Positions 34,791 to 47,196 of a stretch of 64,000 nt of DNA are shown here, one piece after another. The stretch spans positions 558,001 to 622,000 of the forward strand of contig JAKOGI010000002.1 of the NCBI GenBank assembly GCA_029747015.1, read 5' to 3'. A model generated the notes under the pieces. The model worked only from the letters and a program-made list of their open reading frames with translations. It did not search any database and was not told the DNA's origin. Both the position numbers and the translations under genes were made by a program. The stretch comes from Carnegiea gigantea. Taxonomy: Eukaryota; Streptophyta; Magnoliopsida; Caryophyllales; Cactaceae. Position 1 is the stretch's first letter, and each line of letters starts with the position of its first letter.

Positions 34791-35770
34791 TTTATCCCCT
34801 TTTTTGTTTTGTACGGTGAACTTGCTCAAGATATGAACCATCGTCCCGAGCAACCGCAATGGTGGGTCTCAGCTCAACTCGCCGCTTAATGTAGCGGCGC
34901 CGCTCATGTCTCAAATTGACGCTATATTTGGCTTTCACATTGTGTTTTGTTGCCAATGGTGGGTGTCCTTAACCTTGTTGCAGTTCTTCAAGCCCCTGTC
35001 TCTATCTGAAGTTTTCTATCTCCAAGCTATCTCTCAATTTTGCTTTCTTTTCTCCACTTGAATTTGGGCTTTACTACTCTCTGGACTTTGCAGAATTGTA
35101 GGCAATGATCAAGAACGAGGAGAGAAGGTTCAAAGTGGTGTGCTGCTTTGGAGTTGAACCAAATGAGGAAGTTCGATATAAATGGGAATTCATTCATCAA
35201 TTGTTTCCATGGAATATATGAAACGCTTTTGAGTTGTGTCATAATGTTGAGAATTTTGTCAGTTCGATGGGAATCATCTTATCCCTTCAATAAGAACATC
35301 AATACCTACTGTCACTTCTGCTGATAACTAATGAGATTGATTATGAGATATCTCTGGGTATTTGGAAGAATTAGGAGGGTTAGATTATCATACTTGTTGA
35401 AAAATTTGGGTTTTTTGGAAGCTTATGGAAGTGATTTTGAGCCGTCTAAACTGGGCAAAGTTCCTTAAAAACAACTAACTAACCACATCCAACCAACATA
35501 AATTTCAACATAGAGTTCTGCCACTAGGCATACATGAACAATGGTTAGGACTGTGAAGCACATATTCTACTCACGCGTGTTGCCCTGAATGACATTCCCT
35601 TTCCTCTGGTGCTGCAAGGCATAAGATGAGTTCATCAATGTCATTAGCCTGTTTTTCTTCGAATATGAAACCCTGACAGAAGCTGGCACCTAATTAAATG
35701 CTTCCTGTGTTTATGCCGTCGTTGTGGAATATGTGATGCTATCAGAGTATCCGTTTTATGCAGCATAAGG
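34791..35770. other. Unassigned DNA left of the copia insertion
   Basis: A short frame at 35105-35221 (38 residues, plus) directly follows an acceptor-like TTTGCAG and reads like protein (MIKNEERRFKVVCC...EPNEEVRYKW), but I recognise no family. A second protein-like segment starts at 35746 after ATCAG and is cut by the copia element at 35770. Either a broken gene or chance. Confidence 0.35.
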
Positions 35771-36146
35771 TGTTGATCAATTCTTAAACATAAAAGATAT
35801 AAATCAGGAATTAAATCATGTGTACCTGATAATCCTGTAAACGTGGTTAGGGATGAGGCCATGATTCTCACGCAGATCGAGTTCCCGTTTAGGGTGTATC
35901 GTTATGATGGCTAAGGTGAGGATGAGACTCACGAGAATAGAGAGGCAGAGAGGAGGCGTAAGATTGGTGTCTTGATCTCTGCCTAATACCTCTATTTATA
36001 TACACCCAAGGGGAAACCCTAATTAGATCATAAGGGTAATTATGTCCATCAAATAATTACCAAATAAATACGTAGGGTATTTATTAGGTCAATGATCAAT
36101 TAATTAGATAAATGATAACTCAGGCCACATAAAAACGTGTCCAACA
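35771..36146 (-). repeat. 3' LTR of the copia element
   Basis: 376 bp, TG...CA termini on both strands. Contains CCTCTATTTATATACACCC, a possible TATA region. Differs from the other LTR at two bases. Confidence 0.97.
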
Positions 36147-36475
36147 TTCTCCCACTTGGCCGAGTAATCATTTATGATGAGTATTAGATAAGTCTGATCA
36201 GATTTTAATACTCATTTTAGTTCTAAACCGAAATTGTAGCAGAGAAATACAGTCATTGAATCGATATTCAATTCAAGACCCCCATTAATCATACTACAAT
36301 ACCAAATTTAAAACTTAAATAAGCTAAGGATCAAATTGACAATTAAACCCATAAGATTATTTTGTACATAAATGTTGTCTATATGTCTTTAGGCATGCGT
36401 AGACACATTCAGAGACAAAACAAACAAAACAATGAGGAAATTTTATTATTAAATGCAAGCAAGTACAATATGCAA

Positions 36476-38146
36476 CTAAATAAGGTCTTTAGATAACCCC
36501 ATCTTCGAAACATGTTCTTCGAAAATCTTAGGAGGAAGACCTTTAGTCATCGGATCCGCAAGCATATTCTTAGTACTTATATGCTCAATACAAAGTTTAT
36601 TTTCCTCAACTCGCTCACGTACGAACAAGTACTTTGTATCAAGATATAAAGCAGCGCCAGTCGAACTGTTACTGTTCGAGAAACTAACGGCGGCTGAGTT
36701 ATCACAATAAAGCTTCAATGGTCGAGAGATGGAATTAACTACTTTGAGTCCAGTGATAAGGTTTCTGAGCAACATTCCATGACAGGTTGCGTTGTACAGC
36801 GCAATGTATTCTCCCATCATCGTAGAAGTTGCAGTCAACTCTTGCTTATGACTCTTCCACGAGATAGGTCCGCCAGCTAACATAAAGATATACCCTGAAG
36901 TGGATTTCTTGTCATCTTTGCACTTAGCAAAGTCAGAATCAGAATAACCAACCACTTCTAAATTATCACTCCTTCTGTAAGTCAGTTTATAGTCTTTTGT
37001 CCCTTGTAGATATCGAAGAACTTTCTTAGCTGCTTTCCAGTGATCAAGACCAGGATTGGTCTGATAACGACCTAACATTCCAGCAATGTAAGCGATATCT
37101 GGACGAGTACAGACTTGTGCATACATAAGGCTTCCTACTACTGACGCATAAGGTATCATTCTCATCTGTTCTTTTTCAACCTCTGTTTTCGGACATTGAA
37201 ATAAACCGAAAACATCTCCCTTAACTACTGGAGCCACAGAAGGAGAGCAATGTTGCATGTTATAACGTGTAAGGACACGCTCAATGTAAGCCTTTTGAGA
37301 TAATCCCAAAATACCATTGACTCTATCTCGGTGTATTTCGATGCCAATAACATAAGAAGCCTCCCCGAGATCTTTCATGTCAAAATTACGCGAGAGTAAG
37401 CGCTTGGACTCATGCAACATGTCTAAACTATTACTTGCCAATAGAATGTCATCTACGTAAAGGACAAGTATAGTAAAGTTGCTCCCACTCATCTTGAGGT
37501 AGGCGCATTGATCCACTTGATTCTTTATGAAACCTTCTGATTTCAAGACTTGATGCAACTTTAGGTACCATTGACGTGATGCCTGCTTCAATCCGTATAT
37601 GGATTTTTTTAGCTTACAGACTGAGTGCTCTTGACCTTCAGATTTGAATCCTTCGGGTTGTTTCATGAACACTTCTTCATCCAAATCGCCATTAAGGAAA
37701 GCGGTTTTGACATCCATCTGATGTAGCTCTAAATCAAAATGAGCTGCAAGGGCCATAACAATTCTTAAGGAATCCTTTCGAGAGACAGGAGAAAAGGTCT
37801 CTTGATAGTCAATTCCCTCTTTCTGAGTGTAGCCCTTTGCAACCAATCTCGCTTTGTAGCGTTCAATGTTTCCATTCGGGTCCAGTTTTGTTTTGAAGAC
37901 CCATTTACATCCTACGGGTTTGACACCGTTGGGTAATTCAACCAAATCCCAAACATCATTTTTCTTCATGGAGTCAAGCTCTTCAATCATGGCTTTACTC
38001 CATTCGGAAGACTGATCACTGTTAATGGCTTCATTATAAGAGGTAGGATCAGTAAACTTTCCAGCATCCATTTCTGCTTCAGTCAGGTAGGTAACATAAT
38101 CATCAAAGTTAGTAGGCCTTTTAGACCTAGATGACCTCCTGAGCAA
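36476..38146 (-). CDS. Copia reverse transcriptase and RNase H frame
   Basis: 556 codons from the first Met; no intact upstream link to gag. Copia RT blocks are all present: [42 protein letters not shown] and the catalytic LYVDDILLA. RNase H follows with [39 protein letters not shown] and [10 protein letters not shown]. The frame ends shortly before the polypurine tract, the usual place. Its first residues ([17 protein letters not shown]) are the linker normally continuous with integrase. It overlaps the upstream frame by 64 bp in a different phase, so a single-base-scale indel at about 38110-38146 is the likely lesion. The enzyme domain itself looks undamaged. Confidence 0.93.
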   Translation of the reverse strand: MLRRSSRSKRPTNFDDYVTYLTEAEMDAGKFTDPTSYNEAINSDQSSEWSKAMIEELDSMKKNDVWDLVELPNGVKPVGCKWVFKTKLDPNGNIERYKARLVAKGYTQKEGIDYQETFSPVSRKDSLRIVMALAAHFDLELHQMDVKTAFLNGDLDEEVFMKQPEGFKSEGQEHSVCKLKKSIYGLKQASRQWYLKLHQVLKSEGFIKNQVDQCAYLKMSGSNFTILVLYVDDILLASNSLDMLHESKRLLSRNFDMKDLGEASYVIGIEIHRDRVNGILGLSQKAYIERVLTRYNMQHCSPSVAPVVKGDVFGLFQCPKTEVEKEQMRMIPYASVVGSLMYAQVCTRPDIAYIAGMLGRYQTNPGLDHWKAAKKVLRYLQGTKDYKLTYRRSDNLEVVGYSDSDFAKCKDDKKSTSGYIFMLAGGPISWKSHKQELTATSTMMGEYIALYNATCHGMLLRNLITGLKVVNSISRPLKLYCDNSAAVSFSNSNSSTGAALYLDTKYLFVRERVEENKLCIEHISTKNMLADPMTKGLPPKIFEEHVSKMGLSKDLI

Positions 38147-40521
38147 ATTTTCAGTTGAGCATTGGCGGCATTGTCTTGATGGTTATCATTTGAGGTGTCT
38201 TCATTTCCAGGTACATTAGGAGTAGGAGGTGGTGCAGTGTCCTGCGGATTGGCATTGAGTACAAAAGGAGTAATTGGAGGTAAAGTAATCGACAAGTCTA
38301 TCCCCCCCGCGTCTTGTACTTCTAGCAATTCATCATAAGGGTTTTCACTACTCCCACTGACCTTAAAATCTTCAAGGAAATGAGCATCTTTGGTTTCTAC
38401 AATGCGAGTGACATGGGAAGGACAATAAAATCTGTAACCTTTTGAGTGAGAAGGATAACCAATGAAGTAGCAAGTTACAGTTTTCATGTCGAGTTTCTTC
38501 AAGAAGGGATTATAAAGTTTAGCTTCGGCAAGACAACCCCATACTTTCATATATCTTAGACTCGGTTTCCTTCCTGTCCAGAGTTCATAAGGAGTTTTAG
38601 GGACAGCTTTAGAAGGAACCCTATTGAGTATATGAACAGCTGTTTTTAAGGCCTCGGTCCAGAGAAATAGAGGTAAACCTGAGTTGGCTAACATACTGCG
38701 TACCATGTCCATTAGGGTCTTATTTCTTCTCTCAGCAACACCGTTCTGTTGAGGAGTACCAGGCATGGTATATTGGTTTACAATCCCCTGGGCCTTGCAA
38801 AACTCATAAAATGGACCAGGAGCTTGACCCACATCAGTATGTCTACCATAATATTCACCTCCTCTATCTGATCTTACAATTTTTATCTGACGATCAAGTT
38901 GTTTTTCAACTTCAGTTTTATAATCTTTAAAAGTTGTAAGTGATTCAGATTTTTCCTTAATGAGATACAAGTACATATAACGAGAATAATCATCAATATA
39001 AGTGATAAATGAGTTATGTCCAGTTATTCCAGTGATAGAGTAAGGACCACTAATGTCAGTGTGAATGAGCTCTAATAAATTAGAACTCCTTGTGGCACCT
39101 TTCTTATTCACTGATGTCATTTTACCTTTAAGGCATTTGACACATGTTCCAAAATCATTGAAATCGAGAGATGGTAACACTTCATTCTTCACGAGTCTAG
39201 ATAGACGTTCTCGTGAAATGTGGCCTAAGCGTTGATGCCACAACATGGATGAAGTTTCTAAGTCTCGTTTTCGTTTTCTCTTTGTTAGTGTCTGATTGAT
39301 ATTATATGACAACAAAGATTTGGAAAAATCATCATCTAGTTCTAATTTATAGAGACCACCATCCAGAAAACCATGACCAAACACTTGAGAATTGAAACTA
39401 ATAGTAAGTCTGCCATGACCATGAGAAACATCAAAACCGTCTATGTCTAACTTTGGTCCTGATACTAAATTCCGAGTAATCTCAGGAATATATAAGGTAT
39501 CATAAAGTTTAATACACAAACCAGTTTTCATTATTAATTCTAAGGTTCCCATGGCTTCGACAGCTAATTCTGTTCCATTCCCCAGCTTAAGTGTTCTTCG
39601 GTTTCTTTCCAGCTTCTGGATTGTAAGGAATCCCTGAAGTGAGTTGGGTACATGAACCATAGAACCAGAGTCAAACCACCATGTATTAGTTGGAACATTT
39701 AAATTAAAGGACTCAAGTATCATGTAAAGATGATTACCTTTCTTCGTCAGCCACTCTTTAAAGTCTTGGCAGTCTTTCTGTCTATGTCCTTCCTTGCGGC
39801 AGAACTTGCAGTAAGACTTCCCTTTGGAGTTCTTAGAGCTGGAAGAAGCACTTGCATCACGTTTCTGGACTTTAGAAACTTCCTTCTTATCGACATTTCT
39901 CTTCCTCTTCTTTGGATTAGTGGTCATGAGGTAAGCCACATCAGGTTTGTCCAGCTTCAGACGCTCTTCTTCTTGTACGCACATAGCAATCAACTCATTC
40001 ATCGACCACTTGACCTTCTGGGTGTTGTAGTTGACCTTGAAAGCTTCAAAAGATGCAGGAAGAGAAGTCATTATGAAGTGCACCAGAAAACCTTCACTGA
40101 TCTCCATGTCTAATCCCTTGAGCTTGCGGGCCATGTCGTTCATCATCATGATGTGCTCACGAATGCCGCTATTCCCGTCATATTTTGTAGTCACCATCTT
40201 CAAAATAAGAGTACTAGCATGTGCCTTAGAAGTTGCTTTGAATTGTTCCTCCACGGAAGCCAGATATGTTTTAGCATTAGATGAATCTGGAATAGCTCCC
40301 CTGATGATTATGCTGATGGAATTTTTAATAAGCATAAGAGCCATTCTGTCGCACCTCTCCCATATCTCATGTACTATTTTATCTTCAGCAGTACTTTTAT
40401 CAGTGAGGGCAGGAGGGGCAGGCTCTCTCAGTGCATAATCAAAATCCAACATGCCAAGAGTTAGCATCAGTGAATCTTTCCATGAAGAAAAATTAGCACC
40501 GTTCAAGGTCTCAATTCCCAT
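38083..40521 (-). CDS. Copia gag, protease and integrase frame
   Basis: The Met at 40521 begins [20 protein letters not shown], the normal gag start; the frame is also open upstream to 40722. Domains in order: gag UBN2-type region; a basic stretch ([10 protein letters not shown]); CCHC zinc knuckle [14 protein letters not shown]; aspartic protease active site [14 protein letters not shown]-pre-integrase with [14 protein letters not shown] and CVKCLKGK; integrase core with [32 protein letters not shown] and [16 protein letters not shown]. The D,D-E residues of the integrase are all present. The frame runs off after AANAQLK into a short out-of-phase tail, which separates it from RT. Confidence 0.93.
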   Translation of the reverse strand: MGIETLNGANFSSWKDSLMLTLGMLDFDYALREPAPPALTDKSTAEDKIVHEIWERCDRMALMLIKNSISIIIRGAIPDSSNAKTYLASVEEQFKATSKAHASTLILKMVTTKYDGNSGIREHIMMMNDMARKLKGLDMEISEGFLVHFIMTSLPASFEAFKVNYNTQKVKWSMNELIAMCVQEEERLKLDKPDVAYLMTTNPKKRKRNVDKKEVSKVQKRDASASSSSKNSKGKSYCKFCRKEGHRQKDCQDFKEWLTKKGNHLYMILESFNLNVPTNTWWFDSGSMVHVPNSLQGFLTIQKLERNRRTLKLGNGTELAVEAMGTLELIMKTGLCIKLYDTLYIPEITRNLVSGPKLDIDGFDVSHGHGRLTISFNSQVFGHGFLDGGLYKLELDDDFSKSLLSYNINQTLTKRKRKRDLETSSMLWHQRLGHISRERLSRLVKNEVLPSLDFNDFGTCVKCLKGKMTSVNKKGATRSSNLLELIHTDISGPYSITGITGHNSFITYIDDYSRYMYLYLIKEKSESLTTFKDYKTEVEKQLDRQIKIVRSDRGGEYYGRHTDVGQAPGPFYEFCKAQGIVNQYTMPGTPQQNGVAERRNKTLMDMVRSMLANSGLPLFLWTEALKTAVHILNRVPSKAVPKTPYELWTGRKPSLRYMKVWGCLAEAKLYNPFLKKLDMKTVTCYFIGYPSHSKGYRFYCPSHVTRIVETKDAHFLEDFKVSGSSENPYDELLEVQDAGGIDLSITLPPITPFVLNANPQDTAPPPTPNVPGNEDTSNDNHQDNAANAQLKICSGGHLGLKGLLTLMIMLPT

Positions 40522-40770
40522 ATTTGGGGCTGATAATGGATTCAGATGAGAGAAATAAGACACAAAATTAAAGAAGAAGTTAAGAGGTAATGAACTAAGG
40601 CTGGCGAAGTTAAGGACCATTATATAGTAATGAAGCTGTGATAATAGTCTATTATAACACCAAAATAATAGACTAAATTTAATTCTACTCAAACAAATGG
40701 CTTTCACTTTGGTTATGACCACTTATTTAAGTATTATGAATAATAAAATAATGATGTGCAATTTGAATGT

Positions 40771-40997
40771 AACACATCACCTTTGGGCAGAAGTGAAACA
40801 TTTAAATTTTAATGCACATATATATTTAGTTCGCAGTACACAATTATAACACATCATCTTTGGACAGAAGTGAAATATTATGTATTTAAGGCGAGTGTCA
40901 TGCAAATATCTGTTTAAGGATATGCACTAAATGACAATGCTTAATAAGGCTTGAAATAAATTTCACAAATGTTACACATCACCTTTGGGCAGAAGTG
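40771..40997 (-). repeat. Three 25-32 bp direct repeats in the copia leader
   Basis: A core that reads CACTTCTGCCCAAAGGTG on the minus strand occurs three times, at 40771-40803, 40848-40879 (two or more changes) and 40973-40997. Each is followed by ATGTGT. All lie between the 5' LTR and gag, where transcription or packaging signals are expected. Confidence 0.85.
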
Positions 40998-41557
40998 TAC
41001 TCTAAGGTATTGTTCAAGTCAAGCAAAATAAATCAATTTAACTAATCATAAAATGAATTTTATTTAAGATTAGTCAAATGACTTATAAATTTAATGTTAA
41101 TAATTAATTAACCGCAAAAGTTAAAGCGATTCGGGCGGGGCTACAAAAAAATTTGGGGACCCATTGAAATTGATTTAATTAAAAGGCGTATAAGGCAAGA
41201 GATTTTCAAGTAAAAAGATTTAACCTTTTCAATGGTATTTTAGCATATCCCTTACTTAGTTTTGCTATTCTTAGGTAAAATAAATTCATAAATAAGGAAA
41301 TAGAATATATTATGCAAAAGTGAGATATGCCATACAATTTAAGGAAACACAATTATATTCCAAAACAAATACCAGAATTAGAAGATTTCATCAAAATAAG
41401 GATGAACACTTCAAATAATTCATCACAAATTATACTTGCTGATATTCGAAGCATAAGAAAGTAATTTTATGGATTAATTCCGAAAAACTTAGATCTTAAT
41501 TTTAAGGAAAAGTAATGCTGATGTCCGAAAATAAAAAGAATTGATTCATCAACATAA
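40998..41557 (-). other. Copia 5' leader
   Basis: Non-coding DNA between the PBS and the leader repeats; AT-rich apart from CGGGCGGGG at about 41130. No frame of interest. Confidence 0.5.
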
Positions 41558-41570
41558 GGCTCTGATACCA
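41558..41570 (-). promoter_or_regulatory. Primer-binding site for initiator tRNA-Met
   Basis: Minus strand reads TGGTATCAGAGCC two bases inside the 5' LTR. This is the standard copia site that pairs with the 3' end of initiator tRNA-Met. Confidence 0.95.
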
Positions 41571-41572
41571 CA

Positions 41573-41948
41573 TGTTGATCAATTCTTAAACATAAAAGAT
41601 ATAAATCAGGAATTAAATCATGTGTACCTGATAATCCTGTAAACGTGGTTAGGGATGAGGCCATGATTCTCACGCAGATCGAGTTCCCGTTTAGGGTGTA
41701 TCGTTATGATGGCTAAGGTGAGGATGAGACTCACGAGAATAGAGAGGCAGAGAGGAGGCGTAAGATTGGTGTCTTGATCTCTGCCTAATACCTCTATTTA
41801 TATACACCCAAGGGGAAACCCTAATTTGGTCATAAGGGTAATTATGTCCATCAAATAATTACCAAATAAATACGTAGGGTATTTATTAGGTCAATGATCA
41901 ATTAATTAGATAAATGATAACTCAGGCCACATAAAAACGTGTCCAACA
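41573..41948 (-). repeat. 5' LTR of the copia element
   Basis: 376 bp with TG...CA ends; next to the PBS on its inner side and to TAAGG on its outer side. Confidence 0.97.
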
Positions 41949-43457
41949 TAAGGCAGATGACAACGGCCATGACAGTATCTCTAATGCGCGTGCATTATTT
42001 GATCTCCTCAACGTTTGCCTCAAAAGGATCGTTATAGGTGGTTACTGTTGTCGCTATGCTATTCAAAATTAGTTTGTTAATTTAAGTGTGATAAAATTGA
42101 GTCGTCATCTGATGTGCAGTGGGTGGTCTGTTTGTACAATTCTAACTTACACATGAGAACTGGCTTTGATATCCAATAGGACCACTGGAAGTCCTCCTTG
42201 TGCTCCTCTTGTCTCTCAACCCATACTCAATACCCACTACGGCATCCCCACGGCTATTCTCGACTAACTTATTCCGTTTAAGGGTCTTATCATAAACAAC
42301 AATACGTTGAGCTACTCTAGCATAAGACTTTTCCGTGGGACGTAGTTATGTGACACATATGGCCTCCTCGTGAAATGAGGTTGTCCCACAGCAAGGCATT
42401 GTGAGGTTTTCTTATATGAGAATTAGTGGTCAGGCTCTTAACCACTAGGGCAACCATGGTGGATTCTCTTCATTGTATGGTTTACAACTTTTCAAGTTCA
42501 ATGACTGTATTAATGGCTCAATGATTTTGATCTTGGTCGGGATATTTGAACACTTTAGGAACTCTTCGTTGATTGAGTTCTCAAGTGAGAATCTTTCAGA
42601 AAATTTATTCCTATCCGAAGAGTGCACAACTGCTTGCAATTTGGGGTTTTCCTGGAAGGTGCGGGGAAGAAATTAGAATATAGTAATACTGATGAATATT
42701 AAAGATAAAAAAAAAATTCTCTTTTGATTCAAATGTCATACCTATGGAATATGGAGTGGCTCTTACCTCCTGTGACTTTGTTTTTTGAGGCTTAGGGAGT
42801 CTCCAAGTTGAAACTATCAAAGGAGACGAAGGATGTCATGCATGTGTGTGTGTGCGCGCGCATTAGGGGTGATTTAGGAATTTAGCGAAAAAGTTAAGGG
42901 ATCCAACAAGAGTTTGAGAGAATTGGCGTTTGACAAAAATGGGTTTCATAAGTGATCATAGCTAAAAAAAGGGGAAATTGTGAGATAGGGAGTCCAAGGA
43001 GAGATGAGGGAAGGAGATTGTGGTAATCTACATAGCACAAGGTGAATCAGGAAGGGGTGGGGGGATTGGGAGGAGATGGCGCTATGAGAGACAAAACAGG
43101 AAATTGGGAGAGAGAACAATGGATTTTGTGACAGAAGAAATAGAAAAACGTGGAGAAGTGAGAAAGATTAGAGGACTATGGTCGAAAAACAAGGGATGCT
43201 GAAAGAGAGCATTAAACAAAAAAGAAAAATGAAATATATAGACATCAGATAATTAAGGTAATTCATTTACAGCTTTCTCCAAATTAAGAACAAAATTCTA
43301 TTTGTTGTATTCATGCAACTGTCCTCTTACAGCAGCGGCCGACGTACGCCTAATCTCTTATTACTGTGGATTGATGGAACAAAATTACCTTAAGAAGTAG
43401 CCATTTATGTGCACAAATCTGGGCAAAAATTAAGAGGTTATATTGACACTCGAAAAT
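41949..43457. other. DNA right of the copia insertion and 5' flank of glycosyltransferase gene
   Basis: 41954-42072 is open on the plus strand and joins in phase to 35746-35770 if the element and one TAAGG are ignored. On the minus strand at about 42450-42420 there is a tRNA-like head (GGTTGCCCTAGTGGTTAAGAG), possibly a SINE. A (GT)n(GC)n tract is at about 42843-42861. 43000-43457 is the probable promoter and leader of the next gene. Confidence 0.4.
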
Positions 43458-45243
43458 ATGGAGGAAGAAAAAAGATTGATTCATATGCCATTAAGATCGG
43501 CAAATTCGTCAGCAAGAAAGGCTTCAGATTTTGCAAAAGTCCAAAAGATTGTGATGTTGTTCTCAATCTTGGCTGTTGCATGTCTTGTCACGTACTTTGC
43601 TTCATTTGACGTCTTTGGCCCTCCAAGATTGCGTTTATCATCCCTCTATAGCATCATTCAAGGCTCCCCTCCCCTATCAACGGGAGGTCAGTTGGTGAGT
43701 TTCCGTGTTGATTTTGGAACATGGATCTTCTGTTGCATTGCATTTTGGGTCGTATAATTTGATCTTATACACGCACAAAGTGGGTCAGTCTGCACCATAG
43801 GATCATTGGGAATTTGAAGGGGCCAATGAGCACAGGTGGAGGATTGTTCTTAGCTGCTCCTCAAAGGCCTTGACACCTCCTTTCTCATCTGAACAATGCC
43901 TTAACACCCCCCCCCCCAACAAAAAAAAAGGTTGAGGAATTATCATTAATATCATGTCGCAATTTGTAATTTGAAGGTTAATGATGATTATGAGCTCAGA
44001 ACGCTTCTAGAGGCAGCCTCAATGGCGGACAAGACGGTGATATTGACGACATTAAACGATGCATGGGCAGAGCCAAATTCCATATTTGATTACTTTCTTG
44101 AGAGCTTCAAGACCGGGAATAATACTGCTCCACTTCTAAAGCATGTCCTCGTCATATGCTATGACAAGAAGGCGTACGGTCGATGCCTTGCTGCACTCAC
44201 CCACTGCTATTTTTTCAGAAGCAAGCAGTCTGCTGAGATGGCTCATGAGGCTGTGTTCATGAGCCCTGCCTACGTGAATATGATGTGGGAGAGGCTTGCC
44301 TTCCTCGAATTTATTTTGAGCATAGGCTATAACTTTGTTTTTACGGTAAGTTCTCTTCTCATTTGCATATAATCAAGTTAACAGTTCCATCTCAATGGAA
44401 GAGGGGGAGGTTAGATCCACTTTCAGACCTCGGAAAACATATTGCATCTGAATATTTGACATGTGATAGAATTTTAGACCCTACAGTACCCGCTTTGTAT
44501 GTGTTGCTTTTTTTGTTTGATAAAAAATATATTTACGTTTAAGTGGCACCCACACTTAAAATGACCTGACTTCAGCCAATTTGAGTTATCTTTTGCTGGT
44601 AATTATGGTGATTTTAATCATACGAAATGTGTTTTTGAACAGCTTTTGGCATACCTTTAGGGACTGTAATCATTCATGACATCATTGTAACTAACTTGTT
44701 TCGTAGGATACCGATGTTATGTGGTTACGAGATCCATTTCCACAATTTTTGCCCGACATGGACATCCAAACTTCATGTGATCGGTTCAATGGCAGACCCT
44801 TTGACCTGGACAACTTTCCAAACAATGGGTTCAGTTTTGTGAGATCCAACAGTCGAACCGTTAGATTCTACAAATACTGGATCACCTCGAGGTCAAGATT
44901 TCCACAGTTGCACGATCAAGACGCATTCAACAAAATAAAACACGAACCACCCGTTAAGCAGATGGGGCTGAAGATAAGGTTTTTGGACACAGATTATTTT
45001 GGCGGATTTTGTAGACCAAGCAAAGATTTTGACAAGGTGTGCACAATGCATGCAAACTGTTGTGTGGGGTTAGACAGGAAACTGGTAGATTTGAATATCA
45101 CTCTTCTGGATTGGAAGAGGTTTATGTCAGAGAGGGTTGCCAAATGGAGGGTACCCCGCCAGTGTAAGCTCTCATGGGCCAAGTCCAGGTCACTCATATC
45201 CGTTTCCAACTCGTACCTTGATGGACCAGACGCAGATAGTTGA
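43458..45243 (+). CDS. Nucleotide-diphospho-sugar transferase, At4g15970-like (3 exons)
   Basis: Exons 43458-43694, 43977-44345 and 44707-45243 give 380 residues with GT-AG introns, all phase 0. Residues 31-50 (IVMLFSILAVACLVTYFASF) form a single membrane anchor after a short basic N-terminus, the topology of a Golgi type II glycosyltransferase. The catalytic domain starts with NDDYELRTLLEAASMADKTV and includes ICYDKKAYGRCLA. The DTD at residues 203-205 (DTDVMWLRDPFP) is the metal and sugar-nucleotide binding DxD. Downstream are NNGFSFVRSN and HDQDAFN, typical of this plant family (PF03407, related to GT77 enzymes). Donor sugar and acceptor are unknown. The Met at 43458 is the first ATG in frame; an upstream TTG in frame is not used. 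Confidence 0.9.
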
Positions 45244-45688
45244 GTCCATGAACACATGTGATGTAGTAGTATTGATTATTGCTTCTTTGCAGTTAGGTTT
45301 TTGGGTTGGATCGACTTTTATTTGAAGCATTGTGAATTGTAGAAAGCGTTTGAAATATTAGTAGTTTTTGCTTTTGGGTCCGAATGGATTGCTTTCTTGG
45401 TAGAGAAATTGTGTGATACATGATTAATATATATTAAGTTTCCTACGATGAGAACACTTGCGATGTGAGAGTTTCACCATCATGGATACGAATTTGTAAT
45501 TAGGTGCAATTTAGTTCATTAGATAGAGCTTTTATGTTCAGTTCAAGTGCACTAGAAAACATGTACTGTTACTTCAATTGGTTTACGACGTAGACTTTGT
45601 GTTAGTTATTTGACTTAAGGAGTTAAGGCATCGTTCTACTTTAACTTTGTGTTCTCCGAGCAACGAAAAAATTATAATTCAACTCTTA
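45244..45688. other. 3' flank of glycosyltransferase gene
   Basis: Probable 3' UTR and intergenic sequence; nothing else recognised. Confidence 0.4.
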
Positions 45689-45973
45689 GGCCATGATATT
45701 TTCTTTGGTAAATTTTAATTTACCAACTTCAATCTACTTCATCAATTTCAATAAAAATATACACACTTCAACCTACTTTAACTAATTTCAACTCACTTTT
45801 CACTATTTTAAGCAACTTCTACCTATCATGTAAAAAAATTCAACCCACATCAACTCGTTTCAACCTACTTCAATTCACTTCAAAAAAAAAATCCATTACA
45901 ATCCATTTCAACTAATCTCAACTAATTTCACGTATTTTCCAACCCATATTTCCCAACGAAAAGAACACATGCC
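45689..45973. mobile_element. TTCAACC MITE (copy 4, degenerate)
   Basis: Left end GGCCATGATATTTTCTTTGG and right end ACGAAAAGAACACATGCC are imperfect inverts. TTA is on the left; the right triplet is TGC, so the target duplication is lost or the end is displaced. The interior has the same TTCAACCTACTTYAA array as the 5.5- and 24-kb copies. Confidence 0.65.
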
Positions 45974-46356
45974 TGCATTGCTCGAATCATGGTCCAAAAG
46001 AGAGGGTCACGGTCCAAAATATTATTTGCATCAGTGATCCACATGACTCATCCCGCAGTTCGACTCCCCGCAGTGATCTGCTCGCAACTTTCTTTTCTTT
46101 TTTTTCGCAAGCATATTAATGAATAGTATAAAATAAAAAGCTAAAACTAATTAAGTATATTTAAATGTGGCTCAATGAGCAATAATTTATTTGGTGATCC
46201 AAGTTGGTGATCCATTTAATGTAGAAGGGAGATAACAAGTTAAATTATAGGATGATGTGTAAGACGTAGGCTCCTATTTATGATCGAAACATATGGATTA
46301 TCATTGCAAGTGCTAGTGGGTTCTCAATTGGTAAGGTTCCTAGAGAAGGTTGCTTA
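45974..46356. other. Unassigned DNA between MITEs
   Basis: No gene or clear repeat is seen. Confidence 0.4.
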
Positions 46357-47098
46357 GAGCAATTGCAGCAGTGGGCTCACGAGCCCAATTTCCTAGCTGG
46401 CGAGCGGGTACACGGCTCGAAGGCCTGCAACAATTGATCCGTAAAACGAGGCCTCGCGGGGGGCTCGCTCCTGTGATCAGCCGGCGACCTATCTTTTTTT
46501 GTCGTTTTGTAGTGCAAAATGACGTTGTTTTGTCTGAAGTAAATTTTCTTTTTTTTTTGGGGAGCGTTGCTGAATTAAAAAGAAAAATTAATCGGGGCAT
46601 AGACCTTGGCAGGGAAGAATGGTTGGGCTACGACTTGTATTGGGAGTCCAGATTTTTTATATTTGAATTAATTTCAAGTCTATTGTATTTTGCATTTTGA
46701 CCTACTGCATTATGAGCCCTCACCTTGTGCTGAAATTATTTTTTTAAAAGTCAAAATCTCATGTTATTATCGAACTCTTGCAATATTTAATTCAAAATGT
46801 TGTCTTTTTTTTAAAAACAAAATTATGAGTCTTTAATTAGTTGTGTACCAAATTATTGTACAAATTATTTTTCACAAAAATAATAAAACCAAATAACAAA
46901 GCAACACATAAAAACTAAATTTATTAAATATGCTTACATGTGGAATCCATAGGTATTACTTTATTTGATGAACTAAAATGGTGAACCTTAAATTGAAGAG
47001 AGGAATAATTATAAGGCAAAAAATTAAATCACAAACTAATATGATAATAATAAGACCCACTAATAAGCCAAAAAATTGATTCACTATTGAAAATGCTT
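46357..47098. mobile_element. Harbinger-like MITE (third member of the 34-kb family)
   Basis: TTA flanks both sides (46354-46356 and 47099-47101). The left end GAGCAATTGCAGCAGTGG resembles the complement of the right end (AAGCATTTTCAATAGTG). GC-rich near the left (GGCCTCGCGGGGGGCTCGC at about 46450) and AT-rich after, as in the 34-kb elements. The open frames at 46340-46700 lie within it and are not genes. Confidence 0.65.
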
Positions 47099-47196
47099 TT
47101 AATATTTGTGTTCAATTCTCATTTATAACAACAACTATTTGGGAAAAAATAGCTATTTGGAGGATTTTGGCTGTTTTGATCAAGTCAAACAGCTAA

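Larger units (their letters stand above)
35771..41948 (-). mobile_element. Young Ty1/copia LTR retrotransposon
   Basis: A 6178-bp element with LTRs 35771-36146 and 41573-41948 (376 bp each, TGTTG...CAACA). My base-by-base reading finds only two differences between them, both in the stretch around 36025 and 41827. The 5-bp target duplication TAAGG is perfect (35766-35770 and 41949-41953). The element reads on the minus strand in this order: 5' LTR, PBS, leader, gag-protease-integrase, then reverse transcriptase-RNase H, polypurine tract (AAGTGGGAGAA at 36147-36157) and 3' LTR. Integrase before RT makes it copia rather than gypsy. Structure is complete, but one frameshift divides the polyprotein. 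Confidence 0.97.

Noticed and set aside
39730..40438. Plus-strand frames of 127 and 135 codons
   Set aside because: Shadows of the copia gag on the other strand.
40522..40722. N-terminal extension of the copia gag frame
   Set aside because: Hydrophobic low-quality sequence before the conserved gag start at 40521; most likely leader that happens to be open.
42145..42352. Minus-strand frame of about 65 codons near the copia right flank
   Set aside because: Reads somewhat like protein, but has no start or splice support and adjoins a SINE-like head; may be repeat sequence.
46340..46700. Frames of 86 and 116 codons on both strands
   Set aside because: They lie inside a TTA-flanked MITE.
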